Positions 42,732 through 53,981 of a DNA stretch of 64,000 nucleotides are shown here, piece after piece. The notes under the pieces were generated by a model, which saw nothing but the letters and a program-made list of their open reading frames with translations, was not told the origin of the DNA and made no database searches. The stretch spans positions 12,193,602 to 12,257,601 of the forward strand of contig OY987227.1 in NCBI GenBank assembly GCA_963920705.1, read 5' to 3'. A program made the translations under genes and the position numbers. Origin of the DNA: Odiellus spinosus (lineage: Eukaryota; Arthropoda; Arachnida; Opiliones; Phalangiidae). Every line of letters starts with the position of its first letter. Position 1 is the first letter of the stretch.

Positions 42732-44841
42732 TTGTTTACAAATTTTAAAGGAATCTAAGCCTTTAGATTTTCATAAGACTAAGGAGCTTGATAATTTTCC
42801 CGGAATCATGTCTCTACATTATAAGCGTAGTAGAATATTTACATCATGTTCCTGATGATGATAAAGATATGAGGTACTGAGTGAACTATACTATACGATA
42901 CAAAAGTAACAAAACATAATTCAATGCATTGTCCCACCCAGATGAAAAATATTGGAAAGAAATGAATGAAAAACATACACCCAATCTTCAGTGTGATTCT
43001 CCAAAAACACAGGGAGCAATTTGGTGGAATGGTTGACCATTTTAAGTGGGGGGGCATAAAAATCCAGGGTGCCAGGCTAGATTGGTAGCAAGTGAAGCGT
43101 GTCGTCGCGAAATGATAAGAGGGGTGGAACTTAGAAGCAGGCACTTTAAATGATTAAAAGTTTTTCCCCTCCCCTGTCATTCCTTTCAGGGTCAGAAACC
43201 GCTTTTCAAAAGATGTATAAACCACCATCGCACATAGTACACTTGCCCACAGCAGCTAGGATAACTATATTGACAAATTGACCTGGCTCAGGCTGGCTGA
43301 AAAGCCAATAAGTTTCAAACACCAGCTTCATTATTTCCATAAATAAACAAGAGAGGCTATGTCCATAATGTTTTACTACAAGCGTTAACCTAGTTGATTC
43401 ATAACAATTTTTAATACCAACATGATAAAAACCATTGTCAAAAACTCTAGATAGAATCATAGAAGTCAAAATCAATCAAATCAAAACGAAACCACACTGA
43501 CCAAGGCTTAAGAGTAAAGGTTGCGGAATTATTTCTATTATATTCAAAACTAATCAATTGAACGAAATTCTTACCAATTGAATTAATCCGTTAACTCCGA
43601 TTCGTAGTTAATGAAAAGCCCGACTTGATACTAATTATAATTGAACTTATTTGCATAAAAATACGCCGGCAGAAATTTACGGGAAGTCGGAAAAGGACAG
43701 AAGCTTCCTTCGAGCTGTTTTTTATTTCTTTATTCTTTGCTTAAATTGCTTTTCTTATTTAAAGGGAGGGTGAAGAAGAAAATCAAGTTAAAACATTCGG
43801 AAAATGCCCCGGAATCGTACAAAAAATCCGAGATTCAGATTTTTCGTATTCAATAAAAAGTATAGCCTCCGACTAATCAAAAGATTCCCCCAACTATGGC
43901 TATAATGGCTTCATAAAATAGCCGCGATACACTATTGTGCTAATGAAAATTATCTAGAGATTTAGTGCATGTGTCATCCCAGGGATTTTATTAAACCAAA
44001 GGTGGAACGTCGTTTGATTGGTCAGAGGTTCTTCTTTTAATTATATGCCAAAGTCATGATTCCGTTTTTTGGTACAATTTAAGGGTAACTTCACGCATTT
44101 TTTTACTACGCACACATTTAGACATAGAACATAAAAGTTTGTTTAGTTACACATTCATGTGTCATTTATAGAAAAACCCACAAAACATTCCTTCATTTTC
44201 CTCTTCACCGTCCCTTTACGCGTAGTGCGCGCGCAAAGATGATTGGTCCGCTGGCAGGGGGAGGGTTCTACATTTTGAGCCATTCTGAGTTATCCCAGTG
44301 TTTATGATTTATAATTTATTAATGCCCTTTACCAATAGCGCAAACTGATAATGATCTCAATTCTAAAGTTGCCCTATTCTCGCGGGCAAATTAAAGTTGT
44401 AAAACTACCTTCCTTCACGTATGGCACCTCACCTCGAGTGTCAAATTCCTTATTGATTTTTAAAAACATCCTTAATTGTATAGTAAGATGCAAGGGATTT
44501 AGCATTGAAAATTATAGTTTAAAGTTTATTTTCTTTTTCACTCCAACCCTTTGGAAAAGCACACTCAAATTTCAATGGCACTCGCATACATAATTAAGCT
44601 CGTATAAAATACAGTTATCACTAGAAATCTCTTTACAATTTTTTTTTTTTTTTTTTTTTTGCTCCTTTTGTTTGTAAAAATGCAGTTATATGGTAAAACT
44701 TTACTCAAACTTTTTTCCCTCAATTATACTTTTCATCCGCAGTCAAATTCTCCTTGATAAATAATACAGGAGTTCATTTTTGTTTATTAGGTTATACTAA
44801 TGTTATATATTTTTTAAATTAAACTAGAGGTATTAGCTTCT
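42732..44841. promoter_or_regulatory. RAB23 upstream region and NRBP1 3' flank
   Basis: About 2.1 kb. It must hold the RAB23 promoter and the NRBP1 3' UTR. Open frames at 42839-43144 and 43206-43475 (minus) show no conserved motifs and were not called. A T22-24 run lies at about 44638-44660. Nothing else is recognised. Confidence 0.5.
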
Positions 44842-47680
44842 TCACTTAGCCACAATAGGCTGAGCAACGTGCCTACGACTAAGCGTATCAGCGATGAAAC
44901 TTTCCACCATGTCCTTATCAGTCTAAAAGAAAAAAATAGCTTCAGGGTGAGCAACTTTGGTAGCAATTGGTTCAATTCTACCCCCAAGTTGTCAGTAGTA
45001 CAGCCTAGTCCATCATCTGCTTATTTTAATTCAAAACTTTACATTAGAGCAATGTTTTAAGCCTAAAATTATTACATTTATAATTTAAGCCTAAACATTA
45101 AATAGGTTTATAAAAAATGGATTAGGCTTAACCAACTGGGTTTATAAATTTAAAATAGGATAAGGTTTAATTCACTATGTTTATAAAAAAGGATTAGGCT
45201 TAGCGTTTAGGCTTAATTCACTTTGTTTATGATTAAATATAATGGTTTAGTGTTAAGCATAAAAAATGGGCTGTGTTTATGATTAGACTTAGGTTTGTAC
45301 AAAAAATGATTACACTTAATCTACTAGGTTTATAAATAAAAAAAGATTAGGCTTAATCCCCATGGGTTACAAATAAAAAAAGATTAGGCTTAATCTTCTA
45401 GGTTTACAAATTAAATTGGCTATATTCACTCAGTTAATAAATTAAAAAAAAAAAAAAAAAAAAGTCATTAGGCTTTATAAAAATAGGACTAGGCTCAGCA
45501 TTTAGAACCTAATCCTAGAAAAGGGTAACCTGACTAAACCTTGTTATATTAAAAATTTGATGGAATCAAGCAGTCGTCACATGGCTTCCATCTTGGGGTA
45601 AAATTAACCTAATGTATATGAAGAAAGACAAATTTATTGGAGTATTTCCCAATTCAATACCTGATTGATTAAGCCATGATCTACAAGTTCACTGGATAGT
45701 ATTGTGGCCGTGTCTTGAAGATTTACTTCGCAAGTTAATTGGCGATTCATTTTGTCATCCATTCTAAGCAGAAGGGTTAGCTACCAGGAAAAAATTATTA
45801 GTTTACAGGTTGTTAGCGTAATATTACTCAAATTTATACCATTAAGTTTTGAGTTTCATCCTGGGGCTTGATATTACACATAATGTCTATAATTCGGCGG
45901 GTTTCTTGATCAGTCGGTTCAGGTGAAGCTGATTTGACTGACTCAATCACTTCTGGGGAAGAAGCCCTAGTTCTAGAGTTGGCGGAGGAATTCGCTGTGA
46001 AGGCAGTTAGGGGATAAATTCCATTCCTAACGTCTTCTAAGAACTTTTCGAGTTCCAATTTGGGACAATCGCTACGTTTTAATTTCACCCCTTGTCGGCC
46101 GTCTTTGTGGATTATTTCAGCTAGAAAATCATCTTGTTCGAAGCCTAATTGAAAGGCTTCATCCGTCAACTGGTCAGGCTGATAAGCTTGATAAATACAA
46201 CATTTTTCAAGTTTGTGATGTTTAAAATCAAAGTTCATCACAAATAAATCTTACAAGTAATGTGAACGATACTGTGGGCAGCTAACAGTCTCAAGGAATG
46301 AACTTCAAAGATGACTGAATGGAAGAGTAAACCTTTGGCAGTTGGACGTTCGATGGGATTTATTCTCAAACATTGACGAATAAAATCCTTTTCCCCAATT
46401 TAAAAATATATACCAAAGTTGAAGATCATATTCCCAAACGCTGAGTAAAAAAAAAGTACCTTTTGTAAAGGATTTTCTAGAGATTCAATAGTTTTTTCAA
46501 TAACATCCTGAGTTATTTGCGTCCCTGATTCGCCATTTCCAGGAATTTCTAACGCCGCCATCTAAAGATATTATATGTTTAAAAGTTATTTTAACTTCTT
46601 TTTAAGGATCTATTAAAGTATTAAAACTACCTCAAGAGCGCACATGCCAAAAGAGTAAATATCAACAGCCGGTGTGACCATGGAAACTGTAAATTATAAG
46701 CGATGTCCAAAGTTTATTTTATTTTTTTAACTAAAAAAATTAAAAGAAAAATTATTTTCTCCTTACACGATTTGTTGCCAAATTCTGGAGCAATAAAATG
46801 GACATTTATTATGTCTTCTCTAAATGTTTTCACGTGTCTATGAATTGCGTCCGGCGCCACTAAAGACACAAAAAAATTTAATTAAAAAATTAATGCATTG
46901 TTTTTAAAGACTTAATCACTTACCGGATCCAATTTTAACTAAACCATTATGTTGGATAAATATCGTATCACAGGTGAGATTTCCATGCACAACTGGTGGA
47001 GAACAGCTGTGCAAATAGCTTAGGGCGGACAAAATCTGGGTGCACCAACGTTTCCAGGCCTAATTTTACATTTTAAGAATTAATAGATGATGGCTTAACT
47101 ATAGGCATCACTTAAATTTACCTGCAAAGGCAATTTGATAACGTTTCTTTTGGTTTTCTTCAAAAACTGTTTCAAAGACCCGCTGGACATATATTCTGTA
47201 ATAAATATAACTCTTGGCTTCTCAGTGTTATCTATCCAATATTTGTGAAACTTGACTATGTTGGGGTGCTCCAACTGTGTGAGATTGTCAAAAACTTGTC
47301 GAATCTTCTCCTCTTGCGCTTTGAAGTTTTTTCTCTCAGAAAATTTAACTTCATTCCATACAACTTCAACCCCTTCTTCGGTGTCCATGGCTAAGTAAGC
47401 GGCATCAATGCCGGGTATATCTCGCTGTTGAACCTTTATAAAATTTATATGATATTAGGTTTTTAAAAGAACTTTGAAAGGATTTGAGGTAGTAAGGTCA
47501 TTGATTGGTAAGAGGACCTATATGTAATATAATAGGAGCTAAGTGTCATACCTCCTCCCTTCTCTTGAGCCAACGTCCGCAAGGACTTTCTTCCAAAATA
47601 TCGCAGTCATCTTCCGAATCTTCTCCACCACTTTCTCTAGGCACTTTCGATTTTTGTTCATTATTTTTTACATCAGGCAT
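44842..47680 (-). CDS. NRBP1: Nuclear receptor-binding protein, pseudokinase (NRBP1/MADM)
   Basis: This is a cytosolic pseudokinase adaptor implicated in ER-Golgi trafficking and ubiquitin-ligase substrate recruitment. The start is [20 protein letters not shown], an acidic N-terminus, then [13 protein letters not shown]. The kinase-like domain has [35 protein letters not shown] and [20 protein letters not shown]. The catalytic loop is HGN ([17 protein letters not shown]) instead of HRD, and KIGSVAP replaces the DFG segment, so it should lack kinase activity, as in the family. The end of the lobe has [24 protein letters not shown]1-binding-like tail follows: [34 protein letters not shown]. The last exon (44842 to about 44924) ends [11 protein letters not shown]. 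The intron before it holds degenerate repeats. Confidence 0.95.
45070..45545. repeat. Degenerate tandem repeat in last NRBP1 intron
   Basis: GATTAGGCTTAATC-type words followed by GGTTTATAAAT and A-rich spacers recur about every 40-50 bases, roughly ten times, with an A19 run near 45445. The best two units are at 45330-45410 (AAAAAAAGATTAGGCTTAAT). Confidence 0.75.
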
Positions 47681-48436
47681 GGCTGTAACTGATTCCTGGC
47701 TTAATCTAATACCATAATATTTTCCTCTTTAAATTGGTAGCTTCAAATTTGTCACTCTGCGTTAAATGGGCAGGGTGTTAAGTAGAAAAATAGACTTCTT
47801 TAAATGATTTTCACTTTGCAACTGTAATGCATAACAAATTTAATGATAACCGTCAAACTGTGTGACTTAAAACTCAAATTGCAGCTATGTACATCTATAA
47901 ACAAAAGGCAACTCCCGTTTGACTCGCTACACTGTCAACTTTGGCAAGTCGCCAAAACAATTTTTCAGAATCAGTCTCTCAGATCCAGAGATCCAGATGA
48001 TCAGGTCAGAAAAAAAATTAAACGCGTAATTTAACCAAGGCTTATATATTTAACTCTGCTCTGTTAACTTGTTAAGCCTCGCCGTCATCACAGACGCCGC
48101 CGCTGTCGTCACGTTGTCTTTTTTAAAACTAAATTATTATCATTCTCCGAGAATTAATTTACTTATAATAGCTTTAATTAATAACAAAATCAAACCTTGA
48201 TGAAATTATCTAAGACTAGTAGCCAGGAGCAGGAGCATGAGCATACACGATTTTTCACGAACTCATACAATGAATTTCCATAACTTTTCTTTGCAAAGAC
48301 CACACAAGAAATGGAGTGAGCAAATGGGAGGGGCAATTACTCACTTTAAAAGAAAAGTTGGTCGGACCTATTTTTACTCCTATGATGCTTAACACTTTGT
48401 ATCAATCCGCTTTGGGGTCTATACCTGCCTAGCAAA
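47681..48436. promoter_or_regulatory. NRBP1 upstream region
   Basis: This holds the NRBP1 5' flank up to the retrotransposon tail. GC content rises near 48070-48120 (GCCGCCGCTGTCGTCACG). No gene is seen. Confidence 0.4.
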
Positions 48437-48880
48437 AACAGGTTTACAGGTTTACAGGTTTATTGGTTGCCGTATTAAGTACACCCTTTTTTAACAGGGC
48501 GGCTCACCACTATGGGTGGGAGGATACAGGTTTATTGGTTGCCGTATTAAGTACACCCTTTTTTAACAGGGCGGCTCACCACTATGGGTGGGAGCGCAGC
48601 AAAAAATACAAATAAATAAAAGAAAAGAAAATAAAAATAAAGTTTACGGATATACCGAAAGTGGTCATATTAATTATTTAACTACACTTAACTATATTGA
48701 TATTGAACTATATTGATATTGATACCCGCCATTAATTAGCCTGTCTCACTGTCTATCAAGTTCTTAACTTTAGGCATACTTATAGTCAATTAATTATAGA
48801 TGTTAGCCCAACTATTCACAAAATACACAATACTCAGTATACCACTCAGGAGGCCTATAGAAAAACACTATATGGTATAA

Positions 48881-49793
48881 TCATGAGCTAAGAGCATTCT
48901 TCTTTTTCTTCCAAGTAGACAGCACCCTCTTCACTTCATTTGGGCACCAAGGTTGGTCAGTCAAGCCCAGAATTTCCGGGATTGAGAGATGGGCGACACT
49001 ATTCCTCCACACGATGATAGAAGGCTCCTCCAGCGACGAACATTCCAGGAGTATATGCGCTATGTTCTCAACCGGTGCACCGCATAAGCGGCATCTAGGA
49101 TCAATGCCAATGAGTTGTTCCTGGCGCGCGCCGGTTAGGAGCGAGCCAGATCTAGCTTGAAACAAAAGGCCACTATCCCAAGAGCCATCATAGCAGAGTT
49201 CGACTGCCGGGGTCAACTTTGCGCTATAATAACTAAGGCTGCGCTTTTGTAATACCATGGCATGCCAGTTTACTGTCGCTGCCTTATTCACTTCACGTGT
49301 GACCTTATTTGCCCAATCCACGTAGGAAGTTGCGCTACCTCTAGCAGATCCTCGTCCGTACGCTCGATCGAGTTGAGCGACACGCCTAGTCCACTCCGTA
49401 CTTATTCCACATTCGCGTATATATTGGTAGAGTCTCCTAGTTAGGTTACGAGGCGGCAGGAACTTCAGCCAACCCAGGTAGCATAATTTGCTTCGAGCCT
49501 CTCGAGTTCTTAGAGACGACCAGCCCATTTCTCCATCTACTGCTATGTTGGCCGCGAACGGGCCCGCGTTAAGTGCCGTTCTCCCCACTGTCCTCTGACT
49601 TCTCTCCTCTGTCCTCTGACTTCTCTATAGTGGGTTGCGAGAAGGCCAAAACTTCATTTGCGTAGGTAATGACCGGAACCCCAATAGATTTCCATAATGT
49701 TCGACCCACCGTGTATTTATTGTAAGAATTTTCCGCCATGTTACGCACCGCCCACCGAAGATTCACGCTTTTACGTTTTATGATTTTCTCCAT
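48881..49793 (-). pseudogene. LINE C-terminal region with zinc-binding motif
   Basis: Two overlapping frames: 49569-49793 (continuing the RT thumb, INTRON-free, ends in a repeat-rich KSEDRGEKSEDSGE stretch) and 48881-49588. The second has CRLCGAPVENIAHILLECSS, the C-x2-C...H-x4-C motif common after LINE reverse transcriptases. The frame change falls in a short duplicated AGTCAGAGGACAG sequence at 49590-49630, so slippage is the likely cause of the frameshift. Confidence 0.85.
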
Positions 49794-49798
49794 TTCGC

Positions 49799-50079
49799 CA
49801 AGGAGGATTAGACAAGGAGAAGAAATGTGGGGACGGCGCGGTTCCTACTGCGTCGGCCTAAACTCCCACTCTGGGAGAACGGGGGTAGAGACGTTTCGTG
49901 GTAAAATGTTGTCACGTGGGTAAAACGAATCCTTTATGAGACGCGCTAGCTAGCGACCACGTGACAACAGTTTACCTCGAGAATTTCCTATCCCCCCTTT
50001 CCACCCGAGTGGGAGGTTGGCTCTTCTCTCTCTAACTCAACGCAGCCCCACATTTCCTCTCCTTGTCTAATCCTCCTTG
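49799..50079 (+). mobile_element. 281-bp MITE inserted in the LINE, complete copy
   Basis: The terminal inverted repeats are about 34 bases with one mismatch, starting CAAGGAGGATTAGACAAGGA. The target duplication is ATTTCGC on both sides (49792-49798 and 50080-50086), 7 bases. Internal CCACGTGACAAC and GTTGTCACGTGG pair, so the element can fold. Without the element and one ATTTCGC the two LINE frames are continuous, so the insertion postdates the retrotransposon. Confidence 0.93.
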
Positions 50080-51096
50080 ATTTCGCTTAGATGATGATCT
50101 TTCGACGTGAAAGTTACTCCAAGGTAGCAAAACGATTCAGTAGGACTAAGTTTGCCTCCTTGCAAAGTATACACGGAGGAGTGGTAAGGGCTGTGAAACG
50201 ACATGGAGTGGGATTTTTCCACACTAAAAACCAGTTTCCTATTGTTACCAAAATCTGAACATATGTCCAGCATCCTTTGGAGGGATGCCTCATTATTAGC
50301 GAATAAAACTATATCATCCGCATAGAGAAGACAAGGTATTGTTAGTTTCAACTCGGCGGTAATGGGCCCCCTCAGTTCAGCCCCTACTCCAGCTTGCTCA
50401 ATCTCCCACGCTAGGTCGTCAATGAACGTTACAAAAAGCAACGGCGATAAGGGGCACCCCTGGCGCAGGCCCACATAGCTTTGCACCACCGGGCAAGTGA
50501 CGTCGTTCAACTGGAATCTGTACTCACAGGTGGAGTACAATTCCTTAATATCGGCTATCAGACAGAGTGGAATCTCTTTCTGTCTCATGACGTCCCAAAG
50601 TAGTCCCCTATCCACACTGTCATAAGCTTTCTTTATATCCAGAAACGCTACTTCAAGCCGGGTACACTGCTTATTGGCGAGTTCAATTAGGTGACTTATT
50701 ATAAACAGGTGATCAGCTATTCGTCGGTTTGGTCGGAACCCTCCCTGCGCCTCGTGTAGAGTAGAGTTCAATTCAAGATGCATCGATAACCTGTTCTTTA
50801 AGAGCATAGAGTAGAGTTTGTACATGGTAGAAGTGACAGCAATAGGGCGGAACGAGTCTAACTCAGACTCGTCCTTACCCTTGCCTTTATAGATCAGGGA
50901 GACCCGTGCCATGAGCCAATCGCGTGGGATATCATTCCTTTCTTTGATATCATTAAAAATGGCGCAAAGACATTGGCGAGCTTTAGGACCCAGACATTTC
51001 AGAGATTCACCAAAAATATCATCTAGGCCGCCTGCCTTACCTAATTTAAGCTTACTAAGACCCTGTTGTAACTCTTCCACCAGGAAAGGCTCTGAC
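50080..51096 (-). pseudogene. LINE reverse transcriptase domain, 5'-truncated
   Basis: The frame shows successive RT motifs: GKAGGLDDI, SFRPIAVTSTMYKLYSMLL, EAQGGFRPNRRIADHLFI, VAFLDIKKAYDSVDRGLLWD, GLRQGCPLSPLLFVTFIDDL and the catalytic YADD in IPCLLYADDIVLF, ending FCYLGVTFTSKD. The core is intact. It stops within the MITE at 50067, and the upstream end runs into a stop next to the inverted-repeat junction at 51096. No endonuclease domain remains. Confidence 0.92.
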
Positions 51097-51725
51097 TACT
51101 ATGGTATCCTCCAAGGTCCGTTTACTCGGGTTGTAACAAGAAGAGGAGCTTTTATAACATGCACAATTGAACCAACTTAAATCAGTTCGCGTCTCTCTCC
51201 CTTGCCTCTTGCCTGTACAGGCGACGGAGGAGCTGATTTAAGTTGGCAAGTGAGGCAAATATATACCGTTTCCAGAACGCTCTCCACTCTCCAGGTTTAT
51301 CAATATTTTTACGAATCTTCAGTTCAGTTTAGGTCCTTTTCCACCCTAATAGATTCACTGAGACTTACTAGCGCAGTGGAGGGGCACCAGACCATTTGGT
51401 TTCGTGGAGGTTTTTGGTCGCGAAGGCAACGTAGTTGGATGGTCACCCCTTCCGGGTAAACCCCAGGCACTCCATTAGGGCGTATGCCAAGTTCTAGGCC
51501 ACCTGACAAAGTTTACATGTACACTATACAGACATAGAATTTTATTCTGAATCCCAGCTAACACTTCAGTGCCAAAAAGCAGTGAATTTTAAGGAAGATG
51601 GTTAGTTTTTCGATCACGTATGGGCCACCTTTGGCCATATTATAAGTAAACTGCCCAGCTGACTTAACACCGTTTTGGCAAGGCTCCTCCTTGTGCCCAA
51701 ACCCGAGTAAACGGACCCTAGTATA
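51097..51725. mobile_element. Inverted-repeat element at the LINE 5' break
   Basis: GGTCCGTTTACTCGGGTT at 51115-51132 reappears inverted at about 51701-51718, with weaker pairing continuing inward (AAGAGGAGC with GGCTCCTCCTTG). A second inner pair, CCAACTTAAATCAG (51172) and CTGATTTAAGTTGG (51232), is present. About 630 bases; no transposase frame is recognised. Confidence 0.6.
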
Positions 51726-51884
51726 CCAATTTTTGTAACATCGCCCTCAAGAGAAATTTTCAATCTTCCCAAATTATTTACATTCATTTTCACAAAAAAA
51801 AAATATTTTTTTTATTATCAATCTACAATTATAATTACAACAATTTTTTTCTCTATATTTACATTTACATAAGTTATGACTAAT

Positions 51885-52726
51885 TTATTTTTGAGTAAAG
51901 CTCTTCTCTCGCGATGGCGTTTTTGATCGAATATTTGTATGTTTTGGAGTAGTGGCTGCGCTCACACTTCCTCCCGCACCCAAATTTGAGGATCCCGATC
52001 CCCTTCTATTTGATGGCGAGCTAGAGACCGAAGAGGCGCGAGCCCTTCTTGGAGAAGGTCCTAGTTTGGAGTTTGAAGGAATAACATTAACAAAACTTCC
52101 ACTGGCGGAAGTTGAAGAGCTTATAGGGGCTGTGTTGGGTAAAAATGACGAATGTAGGTCAAAAGATCCAGAGAAGCGTTGATACATAGAAAGAGGAGTC
52201 TTCTTTTCCCTCGCTGTATTTTGTGATTCTTCATAAGCCAGTTGCTGCTTCGTGAATATTGCTGACTTTAGTAGCTCTTGAGTTGTTTGGAAACTTTTCT
52301 TACTTCCTTCGATAGATTTTACAGCACTAAGCGAGATAAAATAATTATACAAGAGTCTACTCTTCCTCATCACAAACATACCTTATAGAATATTCTAGAT
52401 CATAGCACTTTCCTTGTAACTGCTTTTGAACTTGATTCACTTCCAACTATTTAAAGCTCTATTTTAAATAGTGTTATGGTCATAATTACGTAAGGAATGT
52501 GTAAAATACCCTTTTTTCAACGATTTGTGGAAGAGTTTTGCGAATATGTTCTTGAAGTCTATAACACGCTAACGAGGGCTCATTGGAAACAATATGAATG
52601 TTTTCAGAGGTTTTTTCGCAAGCTGTATTTTAAAAGCTGGTTATATAATTTCCACAATAATTTTTAGATAACATATCTAGTTAAATTATCACCTTTTTTC
52701 ACTTTCTTCTCGAGCTCCAAATCCAT
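51885..52726 (-). CDS. BORCS8: BLOC-1-related complex subunit 8
   Basis: This is a subunit of BORC, which recruits ARL8 to lysosomes and drives their kinesin-dependent movement. The short first exon begins at 52726 with MDLELEKKVKK. The next exon (about 52510-52622) gives ENIHIVSNEPSLACYRLQEH then IRKTLPQIVEKR, closely matching BORCS8 (NEPSVALYRLQEH). The next part encodes VNQVQKQLQGKCYDLEYSI, and the last exon AVKSIEGSKKSFQTTQELLK. The protein then continues for about 120 residues rich in Ser/Pro/Arg (SPRRARASSVSSSPSNRRGS) to the stop at 51885, longer than the ~119-residue vertebrate protein. The tail is probably disordered. Downstream of it lies the retrotransposon. Confidence 0.88.
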
Positions 52727-53981
52727 ATTTGTGCTTTTAACCAGTTGTGAAAGTAGTGAAACTAAAACGTGTTTTACTTGTAACTTTACTTGGGGTTCAG
52801 TTTCGCCAAAAACTGAAATTATAGCCAAGGCTTAATTATAATTTTATCATTTGGTTTTTATTAGCCAGTAACGCATTTGTCACGAAACGAACAAATATGC
52901 TTTTGTATGTAAAATATAATATTATATTATATGAACTTACTATTTCATTCAATCGTTCCTTAAATTGTACAATTATTTTCTCACCCAACACCACTAAGCC
53001 AACAGCACTCCAGCAGACGCTCAGCTGCTACTGCTATCAAGAAAAAAAAAAAAACAATATAAATATTTCATCATGTCACGTGTCCTTAGGTCAAACTCTT
53101 CAATAACCAATGAAAGGACGTAACAGTTTAGGCGCAAAATTTCAATTAAACAGACACCACGCTTCGTGAATTTTTAAAGAAATGTTTCGACCGAGGTTTA
53201 CGGTTTTTACGTTCGTTAAAGTTGTACCTGAATATTTGAATAAGGAAAAATTGTTGTTTCTGTAATAAAACCTTATACAAAGGTCAATCATAATATTATT
53301 TATTTAATAACAGGAAATTAAAGTAGAAACAGTAGACTTTACTGAGGCATAAATAAAAATGTAACATTTGATTATTTACAGTAAAACAAATATAATGACG
53401 AAAACGTAAATTGTTTTGATTTGAAGATTGATTTTGGAATAGGTTTAAGTTTACCATGGTTTACTTATCATAAATAAATGACTTTTTATTCTTGTTTTAT
53501 ATTAACTCGAATTCTTATATTTAAAGTGAATTAAATAATTACAAAAATAAAACATTTTGATTTTGCTAATTGCAAAAACGTCTAGCTAGGAATAAAAATT
53601 AGATCCCAATTTACATTAATTAGAAGCAGATCTTTACTCTGATCTAGATTAATTACTATTAGCTACATAAGTAACAAGAATAAAAAGTTTCTACCCCTTT
53701 TACGTATAAATACGAAAATTCACTTCACACTTATTTTCGTTATGTCAGGTGCTGGATTGAAAAGTGCTTTTTTCAGATTATCACAAAAATAGTTATCTTA
53801 AGAAAAAAAACTCGCCTATTAAATTACTTTTCTTATATTAATAACTAGAAGAAATTTGGTACACATATCGCGGGTTAGACCGAAGCTTCCTCGATCCTTC
53901 AACTTATAGGAATAGAGCGCTAATATGATACAAAAATATTTTTCTATCTTTAAAATTAACTTTACCCCGTTCCTTTTCAAA
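52727..53981. promoter_or_regulatory. BORCS8 upstream region and PNPLA 3' flank
   Basis: This interval contains the BORCS8 promoter and the 3' UTR of the lipase gene. AT-rich; no other gene, RNA or repeat is recognised. Confidence 0.5.

Larger units (their letters stand above)
48437..51096 (-). mobile_element. Non-LTR retrotransposon (LINE), decayed and interrupted
   Basis: It runs on the minus strand. The reverse-transcriptase part is at 50080-51096, the C-terminal part at 48881-49793, and the 3' tail at 48437-48600. The tail shows an 82-base unit duplicated in tandem (48454 and 48536), each with GTGAGCCGCCC and a complementary GGG, and ends in AAACCTGT repeats, a typical short-repeat LINE terminus. 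A MITE (49799-50079) splits the coding region and an inverted-repeat element begins at 51097, removing the 5' part. The clade cannot be fixed by eye. Confidence 0.85.

Noticed and set aside
42839-43475. Two minus-strand frames of 101 and 89 codons upstream of RAB23
   Set aside because: Hydrophobic, unlike any family known to me, no supporting splice structure; chance frames in AT-rich DNA.
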